From a virus, in the IMG/VR virus record IMGVR_UViG_3300002835_000193, positions 1 to 60,923 of that record: DNA of 60,923 nucleotides; one strand, 5' to 3'. A program made the position numbers and the translations under genes. This document shows, piece after piece, positions 22,146-30,761 of the stretch. Every line of letters begins with the position of its first letter. The stretch's first letter is position 1. The notes beneath the pieces are model-generated. The model saw only the letters and a program-made list of their open reading frames with translations, was not told the origin of the DNA and did not search any database.

Positions 22146-22877
22146 TTATCTCAACTCTCTTTTATTATATATATCAATATCTTCTGGTGTTCCTAAGCAA
22201 ATAAACTCTTCATTTTTAATATAAAATGGAAGAATATCAATTTGATTTTCAATTAAGTAGTTATAAGTTTCTGATATATATGTTTCTAAGATATTATTTT
22301 GTTTAAAATTTTTAACCAACATGTTACCAGAATCAATAAATAACTTGCCATACTTCCAATAATGTATTCCCATTAAACAATCATCACTAATTGCTTTTTT
22401 TTCCTTTACTTGAATTATACGATTATTTTTAATTTTTGCAAAACTATGTTTTTCATTAGTTGATTTATGTAAAACCAATGCGGCATCTGGATCTTTATCT
22501 GCTATTTCATCTAAAAACAATTGTGAATTCCATTTCATAAGTTGGTCACAATTTGTAATAATTAAAGGATTGTATTGGTCTATATGTTCAAGAGCAAGCA
22601 AACATGTTTCGGTAGGCCCGCTTGTGCTTTTGTCTGATCTTATCTCTACATAATCTGTACAAAGTTTGTTAAATATATCTGTAAGTTTTTTATTATACTC
22701 TTGATTGTCATAATTTCTTGTTATAAAAATATACCTTCCTTTAATATTTAAAGATTCAATTGCATGTTCTATAAGTGTTTTTTCGTCAACCTGTATCAAT
22801 GGTTTTGGAACATTGGTTTGATCTTTAAATCTTTGACCTAAGCCCAACATGGGTATAATTATATTTATCTTACTCAC
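22146..22877 (-). CDS. sugar-phosphate nucleotidyltransferase-like protein
   Basis: 243 residues. INIIIPMLGLGQRFKDQTNVPKPLIQVDEKTLIEHAIESL is the NTP_transferase start with the GxGxRF-x-PKPL motif. ITNCDQLMKWN carries the metal-binding Asp, and CLGTPEDIDIYN closes the domain. It probably makes an NDP-sugar for the GT61 protein next to it (8-base overlap). It is distinct from the shorter relative at 16095. Confidence 0.85.
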   Translation of the reverse strand: MSKINIIIPMLGLGQRFKDQTNVPKPLIQVDEKTLIEHAIESLNIKGRYIFITRNYDNQEYNKKLTDIFNKLCTDYVEIRSDKSTSGPTETCLLALEHIDQYNPLIITNCDQLMKWNSQLFLDEIADKDPDAALVLHKSTNEKHSFAKIKNNRIIQVKEKKAISDDCLMGIHYWKYGKLFIDSGNMLVKNFKQNNILETYISETYNYLIENQIDILPFYIKNEEFICLGTPEDIDIYNKRELR

Positions 22878-23844
22878 TTATTAACTCCATAAGATATTTA
22901 TTATTTTTAAAAGATTTAATAATTTCTTCTGGATCTCTAGAGTGAGGAATGCTTATATATTGATGATTCATAACAACAGATAATTCAAGATAAAAAGACA
23001 TGACCTGATCGTTTCCGTTAGTTGCTATAGTGGTCATTAGTTCAATAACTTTTTGATTTTTTTGCATAAGCACACAGTTAGTTAATCCAGAACCACTTGC
23101 TGATATTAATAATTTAACCTTACTCATAAAATTTATTTGATCAAATAAAGATTCAAACTTTTCAGGATAAACTATTTCAAAACCATGTTCTTTAAAAAAA
23201 GTTTCTATCAAACTTTCATCATTAATTCGTTTGTCTGTTTTAAACTTTAATGGCAAAGATCCATTTTTAGGAGTGTTCATCTCTAAAAAGTTATCTCTTT
23301 CTAACACCATTGATCTACTCAAATAAACTTTTTTATTTGGAGGTAAACCATCTTTATTAATATATGCAGAAAGTGTTTCTACTAAATCATCAATTAATAT
23401 TTTATATTTACCATGTTCGACTGTTCTAACATAGGTAGCCTTGCTAAATATTGCAATCTTTTTATTATTTTTATTATAAATAATTTTATATTTTATTTTA
23501 AAATCTTTTAAAATATTAAAAAAATCTCTAAGGTAAGGCTGTCCTAAATGACCTGACTCATACTGATCTTGATCTACCTCTATTAAAAATAAACATGTTG
23601 GATCTTTTTTAAATAAATTAAATATAAATGCAACTTCGTCAATATAAAAATGATAAAAAGAATTAGACATTTTAAAATATGCGACAGTGTCTTCTTTAAA
23701 ATAGTGCACATCACAATTTTCAGAAATTTGTTTATCAATTTCAACTTTATTTCCTAAATTGTAGTTTTTATAAGTTGAGTTATTATAAATAAAAAGATTT
23801 TCTTTATTTATAAATTCAAAAAACTCTTCTTTGTTTAAAATCAT
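22870..23844 (-). CDS. glycosyltransferase family 61-like protein
   Basis: 324 residues. The C-terminal half has the GT61/DUF563 order: KKVYLSRSMVLERDNFLEM, a long insert, HGFEIVYPEKFESLFDQINFMSKVKLLISASGSGLTNCVLMQKNQKVIELM. GT61 includes xylosyl- and GlcNAc-transferases. Sequence in the N-terminal half is very AT-rich and Asn/Lys-rich. It overlaps the WhiB gene by 4 bases. Confidence 0.78.
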   Translation of the reverse strand: MILNKEEFFEFINKENLFIYNNSTYKNYNLGNKVEIDKQISENCDVHYFKEDTVAYFKMSNSFYHFYIDEVAFIFNLFKKDPTCLFLIEVDQDQYESGHLGQPYLRDFFNILKDFKIKYKIIYNKNNKKIAIFSKATYVRTVEHGKYKILIDDLVETLSAYINKDGLPPNKKVYLSRSMVLERDNFLEMNTPKNGSLPLKFKTDKRINDESLIETFFKEHGFEIVYPEKFESLFDQINFMSKVKLLISASGSGLTNCVLMQKNQKVIELMTTIATNGNDQVMSFYLELSVVMNHQYISIPHSRDPEEIIKSFKNNKYLMELISE

Positions 23845-24134
23845 GTCTTACCTGATCCCATAGTAAGTGTTTGCCAAATGTTTGCCCAGATTGGTTTTGT
23901 TTTGTGTTTATTAAACTCTCTAGATATTTCTCCTTGCTCAAGATAAATACCGCCCCAAACTCCCCATTCTTTTTGAGTAATACCAACAGAAAAACATTCT
24001 TTCATGACAGGACACTCTAAGCATAGTTTGTCTATGGCTGGCCTAAGCATTAAATCATTTTCATATTTTTCAAAAAAAATATTAGTATCATATTTATAAC
24101 ACGATGCCTTATCTTTCCATTCATGTTTTTTCAT
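23841..24134 (-). CDS. WhiB-family Fe-S transcription regulator
   Basis: 97 residues. Four Fe-S cluster cysteines at 12, 38, 41 and 47 (CxxC spacing CLEC, then MKEC), followed by the WhiB turn GVWGG at 58-62 and a basic C-terminal segment. WhiB proteins bind a [4Fe-4S] cluster and the host sigma factor and are restricted to actinobacteria and their phages (TM4 WhiB is one known phage case). This is the clearest pointer to the host phylum. It could reprogramme host transcription or superinfection response. Confidence 0.92.
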   Translation of the reverse strand: MKKHEWKDKASCYKYDTNIFFEKYENDLMLRPAIDKLCLECPVMKECFSVGITQKEWGVWGGIYLEQGEISREFNKHKTKPIWANIWQTLTMGSGKT

Positions 24135-24135
24135 A

Positions 24136-24345
24136 TTAACCTACATATTTAGTTGGCATATTCCAACCATCTCTTGATGGTGAAAATATTTTTTTAATAT
24201 ACCATGCTCCATTTACAAAAGCACCAGTAGTAGATAGACGTCCTTTATCTGATTGCGTCAGTTCTATTACATCCCAACCATCCCAAGATAGTTTTTTATT
24301 ATTTGCAACAATTGATTCCATAGTTTCTAGTTTATCAATTATCAT
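24136..24345 (-). CDS. hypothetical protein
   Basis: 69 residues, beta-rich C-terminus (GAFVNGAWYIKKIFSPSRDGW). It overlaps the SpeD-like gene by 4 bases. The composition suggests a small domain of the kind found at the ends of phage proteins; no family recognised. Confidence 0.6.
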   Translation of the reverse strand: MIIDKLETMESIVANNKKLSWDGWDVIELTQSDKGRLSTTGAFVNGAWYIKKIFSPSRDGWNMPTKYVG

Positions 24346-24722
24346 TTTGCACCACTATCAATTGCCTTAAACCCATCTTCTCTGTCAAACAAAACCCAGT
24401 CCATTGATTCTATTTGCATTTCTCTATTTATGTGTTCAAGAATAATATCTTTATCTAATTCTCCACATGTGTATAAATCAAATTGTAACATTGCAGGATC
24501 TTTTTCATCCCAAATATGAAATGCGATATGAGATGTTTCAATCATTACTATTGCTGTTAAGCCACGATTTCCTTCTGCTTCAACATAAGAAGCAAACGGT
24601 CCTTTAATAATTTTCATTTGTATTGCATAAACTAATCTTGTTAAAAACCCAACGCCATCTTCTGGAGTCTTTAATGGATTCTTTACTTTGGCATTAATTA
24701 ATATGTGCTTGTGTTGTAACAT
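24342..24722 (-). CDS. speD: S-adenosylmethionine decarboxylase-like protein (SpeD family)
   Basis: 126 residues, the normal length of the short bacterial SpeD. IETSHIAFHIWDEKDPAMLQFDLYTCG has the self-cleavage Ser64 with His65, His69, and catalytic Cys87 in TCG, matching the family key residues. SpeD autocleaves to a pyruvoyl enzyme and makes decarboxylated SAM for spermidine synthesis. No SpeE is visible in the window. Some SpeD homologues act on arginine or ornithine instead, so substrate is open. Confidence 0.85.
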   Translation of the reverse strand: MLQHKHILINAKVKNPLKTPEDGVGFLTRLVYAIQMKIIKGPFASYVEAEGNRGLTAIVMIETSHIAFHIWDEKDPAMLQFDLYTCGELDKDIILEHINREMQIESMDWVLFDREDGFKAIDSGAK

Positions 24723-24734
24723 TGTTTTCTTTCT

Positions 24735-25085
24735 CTAGTAGCGGAATATTCCAACTTCAACGTTGTGAAGTTCTGCTTCTGCAACTAATGCAGAAGGTTG
24801 ATCCTGTGGTGTACTTAAATAAGCAAAGTAACCAATTGAATCAAAATTTTCTTTTAGCCATGTTGGGGCAACCTTAAAGAATTTAATTTTTTTACCCCTT
24901 GCTCTTAATCCTCTTTCAGATAAATTTGAAAACTCTGAAACCATAGAATTAACTTTGGCTGGACCTGCTGAGTAGATGTGAAACTTATCATCATTTTCTG
25001 GTAAAGATGCTAGTGCCACACCCATAGCCCTGATGAATACACTATAGTCTTCAAAAGTTTTGCTGCCTTGAACTGCAACTATCAT
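24735..25085 (-). CDS. SLOG-like (DUF2493-type) nucleotide-binding protein
   Basis: 116 residues. MIVAVQGSKTFEDYSVFIRAMGVAL, then FHIYSAGPAKVNSMVSEFS and a closing ALVAEAELHNVEVGIFRY, suggest a short Rossmann fold of the SLOG/LOG type. These bind nucleotide-derived ligands and occur in phage and defence contexts. The activity is not predictable. Confidence 0.6.
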   Translation of the reverse strand: MIVAVQGSKTFEDYSVFIRAMGVALASLPENDDKFHIYSAGPAKVNSMVSEFSNLSERGLRARGKKIKFFKVAPTWLKENFDSIGYFAYLSTPQDQPSALVAEAELHNVEVGIFRY

Positions 25086-25087
25086 GC

Positions 25088-25489
25088 CTATTCACCCTTT
25101 CTAAGTTGATCTATGATAAAAAGCATCTTATCTAATTCTACCTTATTCATACCCATTGTGTCAACTACCTGTGCATTGTTTTTATCTATATCTCCATCAA
25201 CAATATTTGACACATAGAACACATTATTTTTAGTCCAATAGGCTTTGCCTTCTACAATGAGCACCCTAACGTTAGTATTTTTTAGGTGCTTACTTGATTG
25301 ATTGTCTTTATTGTTAATCTTACTTATTTGATCTACCTGCGGCAATAGGGGGGACAGGATACGGTGTATGTGGCTTTGACTATACCTTATTAAAAAAAAT
25401 GGCTCACGTTTATTTCTTTTATTTATTAAAAATACAAGAAAAATAAATAATATAAGCGTTGTTGTTACAGTACCAAGTAAAAAATCCAT
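25088..25489 (-). CDS. membrane-anchored hypothetical protein
   Basis: 133 residues. N-terminal transmembrane helix (LLGTVTTTLILFIFLVFLI, residues 4-22), a basic stop-transfer (NKRNKREP), then a soluble domain with VRVLIVEGKAYWTKNNVFYVSNI. Operon member between SLOG-like and a helical protein; function unknown. Confidence 0.65.
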   Translation of the reverse strand: MDFLLGTVTTTLILFIFLVFLINKRNKREPFFLIRYSQSHIHRILSPLLPQVDQISKINNKDNQSSKHLKNTNVRVLIVEGKAYWTKNNVFYVSNIVDGDIDKNNAQVVDTMGMNKVELDKMLFIIDQLRKGE

Positions 25490-25492
25490 CTA

Positions 25493-25828
25493 TTACGCCT
25501 GATCTTTCATTACAATTCTTATTATTTCTTTTAGACTATACTTGTTATTTTCTTCTAATTTTTCTACTTCTTTTTTATTAAATGCTTTTGGCAGCAATTT
25601 TATCTCTGGATCTTTTTGAGTTATATCCATTGCTATAAAACCATGTTGCCACAATGCCATCGTCTCTCTACTAAAATATGTAGACATTTCATTATGAAGA
25701 TCTGGACTAACATCCTGTAGTTTTGAAGTAAAATTATACAATGGTTCACCAGTGTCTATATCAATACCAGCAACCTCAAGTGCACCAAGCAAAATAAGAT
25801 TTGCTATAACGTCTTTGTCATCACTCAT
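25493..25828 (-). CDS. hypothetical helical protein
   Basis: 111 residues, helical, acidic, no recognised motif (DVIANLILLGALEVAGIDIDTGEPLYNF at the start). Lies between two operon genes with 3- and 10-base gaps. Confidence 0.65.
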   Translation of the reverse strand: MSDDKDVIANLILLGALEVAGIDIDTGEPLYNFTSKLQDVSPDLHNEMSTYFSRETMALWQHGFIAMDITQKDPEIKLLPKAFNKKEVEKLEENNKYSLKEIIRIVMKDQA

Positions 25829-25838
25829 TATTAACTTT

Positions 25839-26489
25839 CTATTTTATTGGTGTTATGGAAAATGCAGTTTTTTTACAAGGTTTTAATCCTGCTGTAATTG
25901 CATCTTTTTCTTTTTTATCAACAGACAATGACCATCTAACTTTAATTGATACCCAATTAGTTAAATACTCACAAACATATGCTTTGTTTGTTGGTAACCA
26001 ATCTGCTGGATCTCTATCTGATTTTGATCTATTAGATGCTCCAGTCACTGCAATTAAATGTCTTAAATCAGTTTGATCATTTGCATACATCTCACGTTTT
26101 TTTGCATCCCATTTACTTGCACCAGAATCCCATGACTCAGCCAAGGGAACCATATGATCTACATCAAGTTTTCCTGCTTCAGTTACAGTAGTATTATCGT
26201 AGATGCTTAACCACTTACCGCCTGTAATTGCACATTTTTTATCAACAGTTGGTTTTATAATTGCTTCTGAAATAATAACTGCTTTTCTAGAATCACAACC
26301 TTTGCCTACTCCAACCCAATGTTTAAACTGTTCTCTCTTATATCCTGTACGAACTTCATCAGCAACCTTTAGAGTGTTTAATGCTGTTAAGGCATCTTTG
26401 TACTTAGTATCTACAGCATTTGCTGAGATAGTGTTTAAAGATAAAACTGCTGCACAAACCATAGTGAGTGCTGTTTTTTTATTAATCAT
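25839..26489 (-). CDS. secreted HNH-type nuclease (DUF1524/GmrSD C-terminal-like)
   Basis: 216 residues. A Sec signal peptide (KKTALTMVCAAVLSLNTISANA, cleavage near residue 25) precedes a domain with LDVDHMVPLAESW (D111-H112) and LIAVTGASNRSKSDRDPADW (N153), the HNH pattern of DUF1524 proteins; cysteines at 65, 86, 173 and 204 may form disulfides. Extracellular nucleases of this type are common in actinobacteria. A phage copy may degrade released DNA, or come from the host. Starts six bases after GGGAG. Confidence 0.85.
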   Translation of the reverse strand: MINKKTALTMVCAAVLSLNTISANAVDTKYKDALTALNTLKVADEVRTGYKREQFKHWVGVGKGCDSRKAVIISEAIIKPTVDKKCAITGGKWLSIYDNTTVTEAGKLDVDHMVPLAESWDSGASKWDAKKREMYANDQTDLRHLIAVTGASNRSKSDRDPADWLPTNKAYVCEYLTNWVSIKVRWSLSVDKKEKDAITAGLKPCKKTAFSITPIK

Positions 26490-27174
26490 ACATGTCTCCC
26501 ATTTTCTCTACTTCAAAACTACTTTTATTGGTATAAACTATGTTAGTAATGTTTGGTAATTTAATTATTTTAGCATCTGGAATACTATTTTTAATTAACT
26601 CACTTACTTGTTCAAAATGTAACGGATCGTTTTCAGTCATTCCAGAAACATGCTTAACGCCAATAACTACTTGAGGGTTTGTGTGCAAAGTATCAACATA
26701 CTGTTTTAAATTTTTTTCATTCCATGATTGATAAGTATCTGTCATTAAAGTAGTTTCTTTTTTCCAATCAAAAAGCCTAAACTTTCTTATAACATTTATG
26801 GCTCGCGTTGGCAGAGCATCTTCGTGCTCATCGCCAGTATTAACTATCTTATGATGAAAAAACTCTGGATCTTCCCATGCTCTGGCAGATGTGTTTTCTT
26901 TTGTATCTACCCAAACCACTATATCTGCTTTTCCAAATATTTTTCTGTACTGCTCTATGTTAAAAACGGCATCAACTATAACTGGCTTATCTTGTTTAGA
27001 TTCTAAAATTCTTGCCAATGTTCCTAGTTTTTGATAGTACACTAACTCATTAGAACCTGAAAAAAAATCAGTAAATATTTCTTTGTCTAAATGTAGACCA
27101 TTTATTCTATCTCTTACAGCATCTGCAATCTCAGTTGCTCCAGATCCAGGTAGTCCTATAAATTGAATTATCAT
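26482..27174 (-). CDS. P-loop kinase-like protein with altered Walker A, fused to a second domain
   Basis: 230 residues from the ATG at 27174, two bases after the upstream stop. IIQFIGLPGSGATEIADAV aligns with GLPGSGKTT of small-molecule kinases but has Ala instead of the catalytic Lys. A C-terminal domain has VVIGVKHVSGMTENDPLHFEQVSELIKNS, resembling a nucleotidyltransferase fold. It pairs with a related gene at 27176. It may bind nucleotide without hydrolysis or be a modified enzyme. Confidence 0.65.
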   Translation of the reverse strand: MIIQFIGLPGSGATEIADAVRDRINGLHLDKEIFTDFFSGSNELVYYQKLGTLARILESKQDKPVIVDAVFNIEQYRKIFGKADIVVWVDTKENTSARAWEDPEFFHHKIVNTGDEHEDALPTRAINVIRKFRLFDWKKETTLMTDTYQSWNEKNLKQYVDTLHTNPQVVIGVKHVSGMTENDPLHFEQVSELIKNSIPDAKIIKLPNITNIVYTNKSSFEVEKMGDMYD

Positions 27175-27175
27175 T

Positions 27176-27628
27176 TTAACTAAAGTACCTGTCGTATTGT
27201 AATACAACCTCAACAAGCATGCTATCAATAGAGCCAATGGACTTAGTTATCATAAGATCATATTCATCTTCTGATGGTGCTTCCCATTTAAAATCAGATG
27301 GAGCACCTTGAGGAGGAATTGGAACGACTGCATCTTGTTCATCAATTGTGTTTACCCAAACAGTGAACGTATCGTACGCATATGGAGAATCTTTAAACTG
27401 TTCTCTTGCCTCTTTTGTTGGAAAATATCCACTTGGAACATACAGGTCTACGTTGTTTCTTGATGCCACGGTACCAATTGTTCGTAGCCATCTAGCATAT
27501 GGGGATTCTGTGCTTGCTGTAGGCAACTCCCTGTCTGTACAAAAATATCCACCCATTTTATCTGAAAAATCTTTTGCAAGTTTATTTCTAATTTCTGGGT
27601 CTAACCCAAAAAACTGAACGGTACGCAT
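27176..27628 (-). CDS. degenerate P-loop kinase-like protein
   Basis: 150 residues. The start RTVQFFGLDPEIRNKLAKDFSDKMGGYFCTDRELP parallels the first strand and helix of the neighbour at 26482 (IIQFIGLPGSGATEIADAV), but the phosphate loop is lost entirely. The remainder keeps a kinase-like order (VDLYVPSGYFPTKEARE, TFTVWVNTIDE). The pair could form a heterodimer in which one partner is structural. Confidence 0.6.
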   Translation of the reverse strand: MRTVQFFGLDPEIRNKLAKDFSDKMGGYFCTDRELPTASTESPYARWLRTIGTVASRNNVDLYVPSGYFPTKEAREQFKDSPYAYDTFTVWVNTIDEQDAVVPIPPQGAPSDFKWEAPSEDEYDLMITKSIGSIDSMLVEVVLQYDRYFS

Positions 27629-27631
27629 TTT

Positions 27632-27874
27632 TTAGTCCTTTCCTTTCAACTTATTCTCAATCAATCTATCTCTTTCGTCTACAATATTAATAGCAAACTT
27701 CATAATTTTATCATAACCCACAGCATTATCAACAATCTTATTATAATGATGTGCACAAAACAATAGATCTCCATCTAAGCCCACAGCCTTTACATAGGCC
27801 TGTGCATTACACCTATCACATCTATCGTTTAATGTCAATAGATATTCGTTTACGTCTGGAGTTGTTTTAGTCAT
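27632..27874 (-). CDS. small zinc-finger protein
   Basis: 80 residues from the second ATG (27874); the first, at 27880, is possible. CDRC (residues 17-20) and CAHHYNK give a CxxC...CxxH site, similar to a family of phage zinc-ribbon proteins. A TATAAT box lies seven bases before ATG 27874, with TTGGTA 17 bases further up, so the start may be leaderless. Confidence 0.65.
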   Translation of the reverse strand: MTKTTPDVNEYLLTLNDRCDRCNAQAYVKAVGLDGDLLFCAHHYNKIVDNAVGYDKIMKFAINIVDERDRLIENKLKGKD

Positions 27875-27943
27875 TAACATAATTATACCTTTGTTTAGTA
27901 GTTATACCAATTTTAGCACATACCTTGAACTTTGTCTAGTATG

Positions 27944-28129
27944 TTATTTTTTTCTTTTATCTGTTGAGTAAAAACCATCACCGTTAAAAACACTAGCGAC
28001 TGAATCATATTTTCGAACCAGGGATATGTTGCATTTTTCACAATCATACCCTGGATCGTTTTCCCTAATTGAGCGAACTTTTACGTATTCTGTTTGACAT
28101 TTTTTACATATATATTCATAGATGGGCAT
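27944..28129 (-). CDS. FmdB-type zinc ribbon protein
   Basis: 61 residues. MPIYEYICKKCQTEYVKVRSI followed by CEKCN, exactly the FmdB putative regulatory protein layout (CxxC...CxxC with an MPxYEYxC start), then a short tail. Its role is unknown; it overlaps the gene upstream by one base. Confidence 0.85.
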   Translation of the reverse strand: MPIYEYICKKCQTEYVKVRSIRENDPGYDCEKCNISLVRKYDSVASVFNGDGFYSTDKRKK

Positions 28130-28353
28130 TAGGCCACCTTTTTACCAAACCTTGACCAGGCTCTTTCATGTAAGAAAAATCCAAGCATTTCACATGCTGT
28201 ATAGATTATTGCAAAAGATCCAGCATATTCCCAGTGTGCTTCACCAGTAATTGCCTTTTCAAAAAAATATACTAACGTACCAACAAAACCTATGTGAACA
28301 ATAGGCCAACTAACTGTCTTATATAAACTTTTTTTCTTTGAATCTTGTGTCAT
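28129..28353 (-). CDS. DUF2061-like membrane protein
   Basis: 74 residues. KTVSWPIVHIGFVGTLVYFF is the first membrane helix, AGSFAIIYTACEMLGFFLHERAWSRF the second with the conserved E...HERxW end, as in DUF2061. AAGGAGATAT precedes the ATG and a TATAAT box is upstream. Function of the family is unknown. Confidence 0.75.
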   Translation of the reverse strand: MTQDSKKKSLYKTVSWPIVHIGFVGTLVYFFEKAITGEAHWEYAGSFAIIYTACEMLGFFLHERAWSRFGKKVA

Positions 28354-28386
28354 ATATCTCCTTAATATATTATATCACAAAAAATG

Positions 28387-29331
28387 CTAATTACCTATTA
28401 TGCTTTTTCTTATTGTCCAATAACTTTCTATCATATCTATCTCTTCATAAAAATCTATAATGCTTCTTGTATATTCCAAAAAGGTAAAATATTTGTTTCT
28501 ACCAAGTATCATTATTTTTTTAACTTCTTTTGTCATATCGTCATCATCAAGAACCCATATCCTAGTCCAATGGTTTGGATTGTTGCGATCAGTACCAACA
28601 AACTTCCACCATCTTTCATCATATGGAAATGAATACTTAATATCGTTACCAGCATAATGAACGATAGCATCAGCATATGGTGCAACCACATCATAGTCTT
28701 GACAATATACTGCTATAGATTGCTCTGGTTCTTCAAAAGGAAATCTGTGATATGAAGGAAATTCTATTGCTTTAATGTCAGAACATTTTGCAAAAATAAA
28801 ATTACAAGAAATATAATAATTTTTAAAATATTTATCATTAACCTTATCTTTATCTAGTGCTACGTCAAACTCAACTACCTCTCCATGTAAATCTAATTCA
28901 TTAAAAGTTCCATCTACAACCCACCTTGTTTTCCAATTACGTTTACCTTGAACTTTGGCTGTAGCCTGTCTAGATATAATTCTTTTTTCATTATTTTTTG
29001 TTAACTCTTCTATGTCATCCATTAGAGTAGTATCCCAGTTAAGTTCAAAATCTGCGTGGGCATCTATACCTAAAAAGTACTGCTCATCCTCTATTAGACC
29101 CCTTATAGCCTCTCTAATGCCTACTATGCCTGGCTTTCCATCTGCTATGTCTTGATCTCTAACTATCCTTACATTGTTAAACATTGATAGATCTGGCTCT
29201 TCTTTATAGTTTAAACCAAGTCCAAATACAATATTTTCAGGGTAGTATGCAGTGTCTAAAATATGATTCATAGTATCTACCAAATGCACATCTTCCCATG
29301 CTGGTATAGATACAAATATTTTTTTATTCAT
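28387..29331 (-). CDS. GT60-like GlcNAc-transferase (pfam11397-type)
   Basis: 314 residues from the ATG at 29331 (AAGGATAATAAG upstream; ATGA overlap with the carbamoyltransferase). KKIFVSIPAWEDVHLVDTMNHIL starts the GT-A fold; FLGIDAHADFELNWD (D90-A-H92, WD at 99-100) matches the DxH metal motif and following WD of GT60 enzymes. In Dictyostelium and other protists GT60 (Gnt1) adds GlcNAc to hydroxyproline of Skp1. The acceptor here is unknown, but six P4H-type oxygenases in the window make a hydroxyproline acceptor worth testing. Confidence 0.72.
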   Translation of the reverse strand: MNKKIFVSIPAWEDVHLVDTMNHILDTAYYPENIVFGLGLNYKEEPDLSMFNNVRIVRDQDIADGKPGIVGIREAIRGLIEDEQYFLGIDAHADFELNWDTTLMDDIEELTKNNEKRIISRQATAKVQGKRNWKTRWVVDGTFNELDLHGEVVEFDVALDKDKVNDKYFKNYYISCNFIFAKCSDIKAIEFPSYHRFPFEEPEQSIAVYCQDYDVVAPYADAIVHYAGNDIKYSFPYDERWWKFVGTDRNNPNHWTRIWVLDDDDMTKEVKKIMILGRNKYFTFLEYTRSIIDFYEEIDMIESYWTIRKSIIGN

Positions 29332-30761
29332 CTTATTATCCTTGCTCCGTATGTTTGTTCCCAATTAATTATATCACTCTCGTCATTAAGCAATGGTTGA
29401 CCCTTAATATTTAAACTGGTATTAAGCAAAACTGGTACCTTTGATATTTTGTACCATCTGGATAACAGGTCGTATAGTCCAGGATGCTGATCTTTATTTA
29501 CAGTCTGAACCCTAGAGGTACCATCTTTATGAACAACGGACGGTATCAAATCTGGCTTTAAACACTTAACTGCATACTGCATATAAGGACTTGTAAAATT
29601 CATATCAAACCATTTACTTGCATGCTCTTCCATCACAACTGGTGCAAAGGGTCTAAAGAGTTCACGCTTTTTAATATTATTAACCTTATCTTTAATGTTT
29701 GGATCTCTAGGGTCTGCCAATATACTTCTATTACCTAATGCTCTTGGTCCATATTCTGCTCTTCCACTTGCTATCGCCGCAATTCCACCATTCACTATTT
29801 CATTTAATGCTGAATCTACTGGATATTTATCTCCTAAATCATAACCAAGAAACGGTGTCTTAAAGTCAACATGCTTTCCATACAAGGCTGCCGCAGCACC
29901 CAAAGAACTTCCAGCATCTCCAGGGTTTGGCATAATCCATATATCATCAAATATATTCCACAACAATGTATTAGCAGAACAATTAAGAGCACACCCACCC
30001 ATAAAAACTAATTTATTTTTCTTAGTTAATCTTTTTGCCATATACATAAAATCTATTAACTTTATTTGATAAACTTCTTGTACTGCTGCGGCAATATCAA
30101 ACCTATCTTGCTCAGTTATTTCTGATCCCCAATCAAAAATTCCTTTATGAAAATTATATTTTTGATATCCAATTGATGGAAAGTATTCTAAAACCTTTTT
30201 AAGATATTTTTGTTTATCTCCATAGGCAGCCATGCCCATCATTATGTACTCTTCTTGGTTTGGTATCAGACCAATAAGTTGAGTAAACGCAGAATAAAAT
30301 AAACCAAAACTAAAGGGATAATTATCTTTGTACATTAACTTAATATCATTTCCTTCTCCAGCCCAAATGGTAGAGGTATTAAATTCTCCAATTGAATCAA
30401 GTACTACTATCACTGCATCGTCAAACTTGCTAGTATAGTACCCTGCTGCTGCATGCGAGTAGTGATGTTTAAAATTAGTTCTTGGTATTGCATTAAGATA
30501 AGTATGTTCAAACCAAGGCTTACCGCCACCAAAACCACCACAAGTTTTAACTCTTAGTTTTTTTAAAAATGGATTTTCATAGTAGGCTATTTGATCTGGA
30601 ATCCCATACTCCAATGCATTATCTATTAAACCCTTGTTGGTAAACCAATCATTTTTAACTTTGCTATATCTTTCTGCGTGTCCAGAAAATAACACCTTAT
30701 CATCTTTAATTAAAGATATAGAAGCATCATGTGTTGTTTCATTAATTCCCATTATCAACAT
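29328..30761 (-). CDS. carbamoyltransferase (NodU/CmcH family)
   Basis: 477 residues, near full length for the family. MGINETTHDASISLIKDD opens the ASKHA-type domain, FKHHYSHAAAGYY is the conserved His cluster, VVLDSIGE and MGMAAYGDKQKYLKK follow, and the C-terminal YrdC-like half has AEYGPRALGNRSILADPRD and FRPFAPVV. These enzymes make an O-carbamoyl group from carbamoyl phosphate and ATP on sugars, antibiotics or, in some phages, hydroxymethylcytosine. AGGAGG precedes the start. Neighbours are a GT60-like protein and an SGNH hydrolase. Confidence 0.93.
   Translation of the reverse strand: MLIMGINETTHDASISLIKDDKVLFSGHAERYSKVKNDWFTNKGLIDNALEYGIPDQIAYYENPFLKKLRVKTCGGFGGGKPWFEHTYLNAIPRTNFKHHYSHAAAGYYTSKFDDAVIVVLDSIGEFNTSTIWAGEGNDIKLMYKDNYPFSFGLFYSAFTQLIGLIPNQEEYIMMGMAAYGDKQKYLKKVLEYFPSIGYQKYNFHKGIFDWGSEITEQDRFDIAAAVQEVYQIKLIDFMYMAKRLTKKNKLVFMGGCALNCSANTLLWNIFDDIWIMPNPGDAGSSLGAAAALYGKHVDFKTPFLGYDLGDKYPVDSALNEIVNGGIAAIASGRAEYGPRALGNRSILADPRDPNIKDKVNNIKKRELFRPFAPVVMEEHASKWFDMNFTSPYMQYAVKCLKPDLIPSVVHKDGTSRVQTVNKDQHPGLYDLLSRWYKISKVPVLLNTSLNIKGQPLLNDESDIINWEQTYGARIIR

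Noticed and set aside
28384-28657. Plus-strand ORFs opposite the GT60-like gene
   Set aside because: They lie entirely antisense to a gene with clear family motifs and show biased shadow composition.
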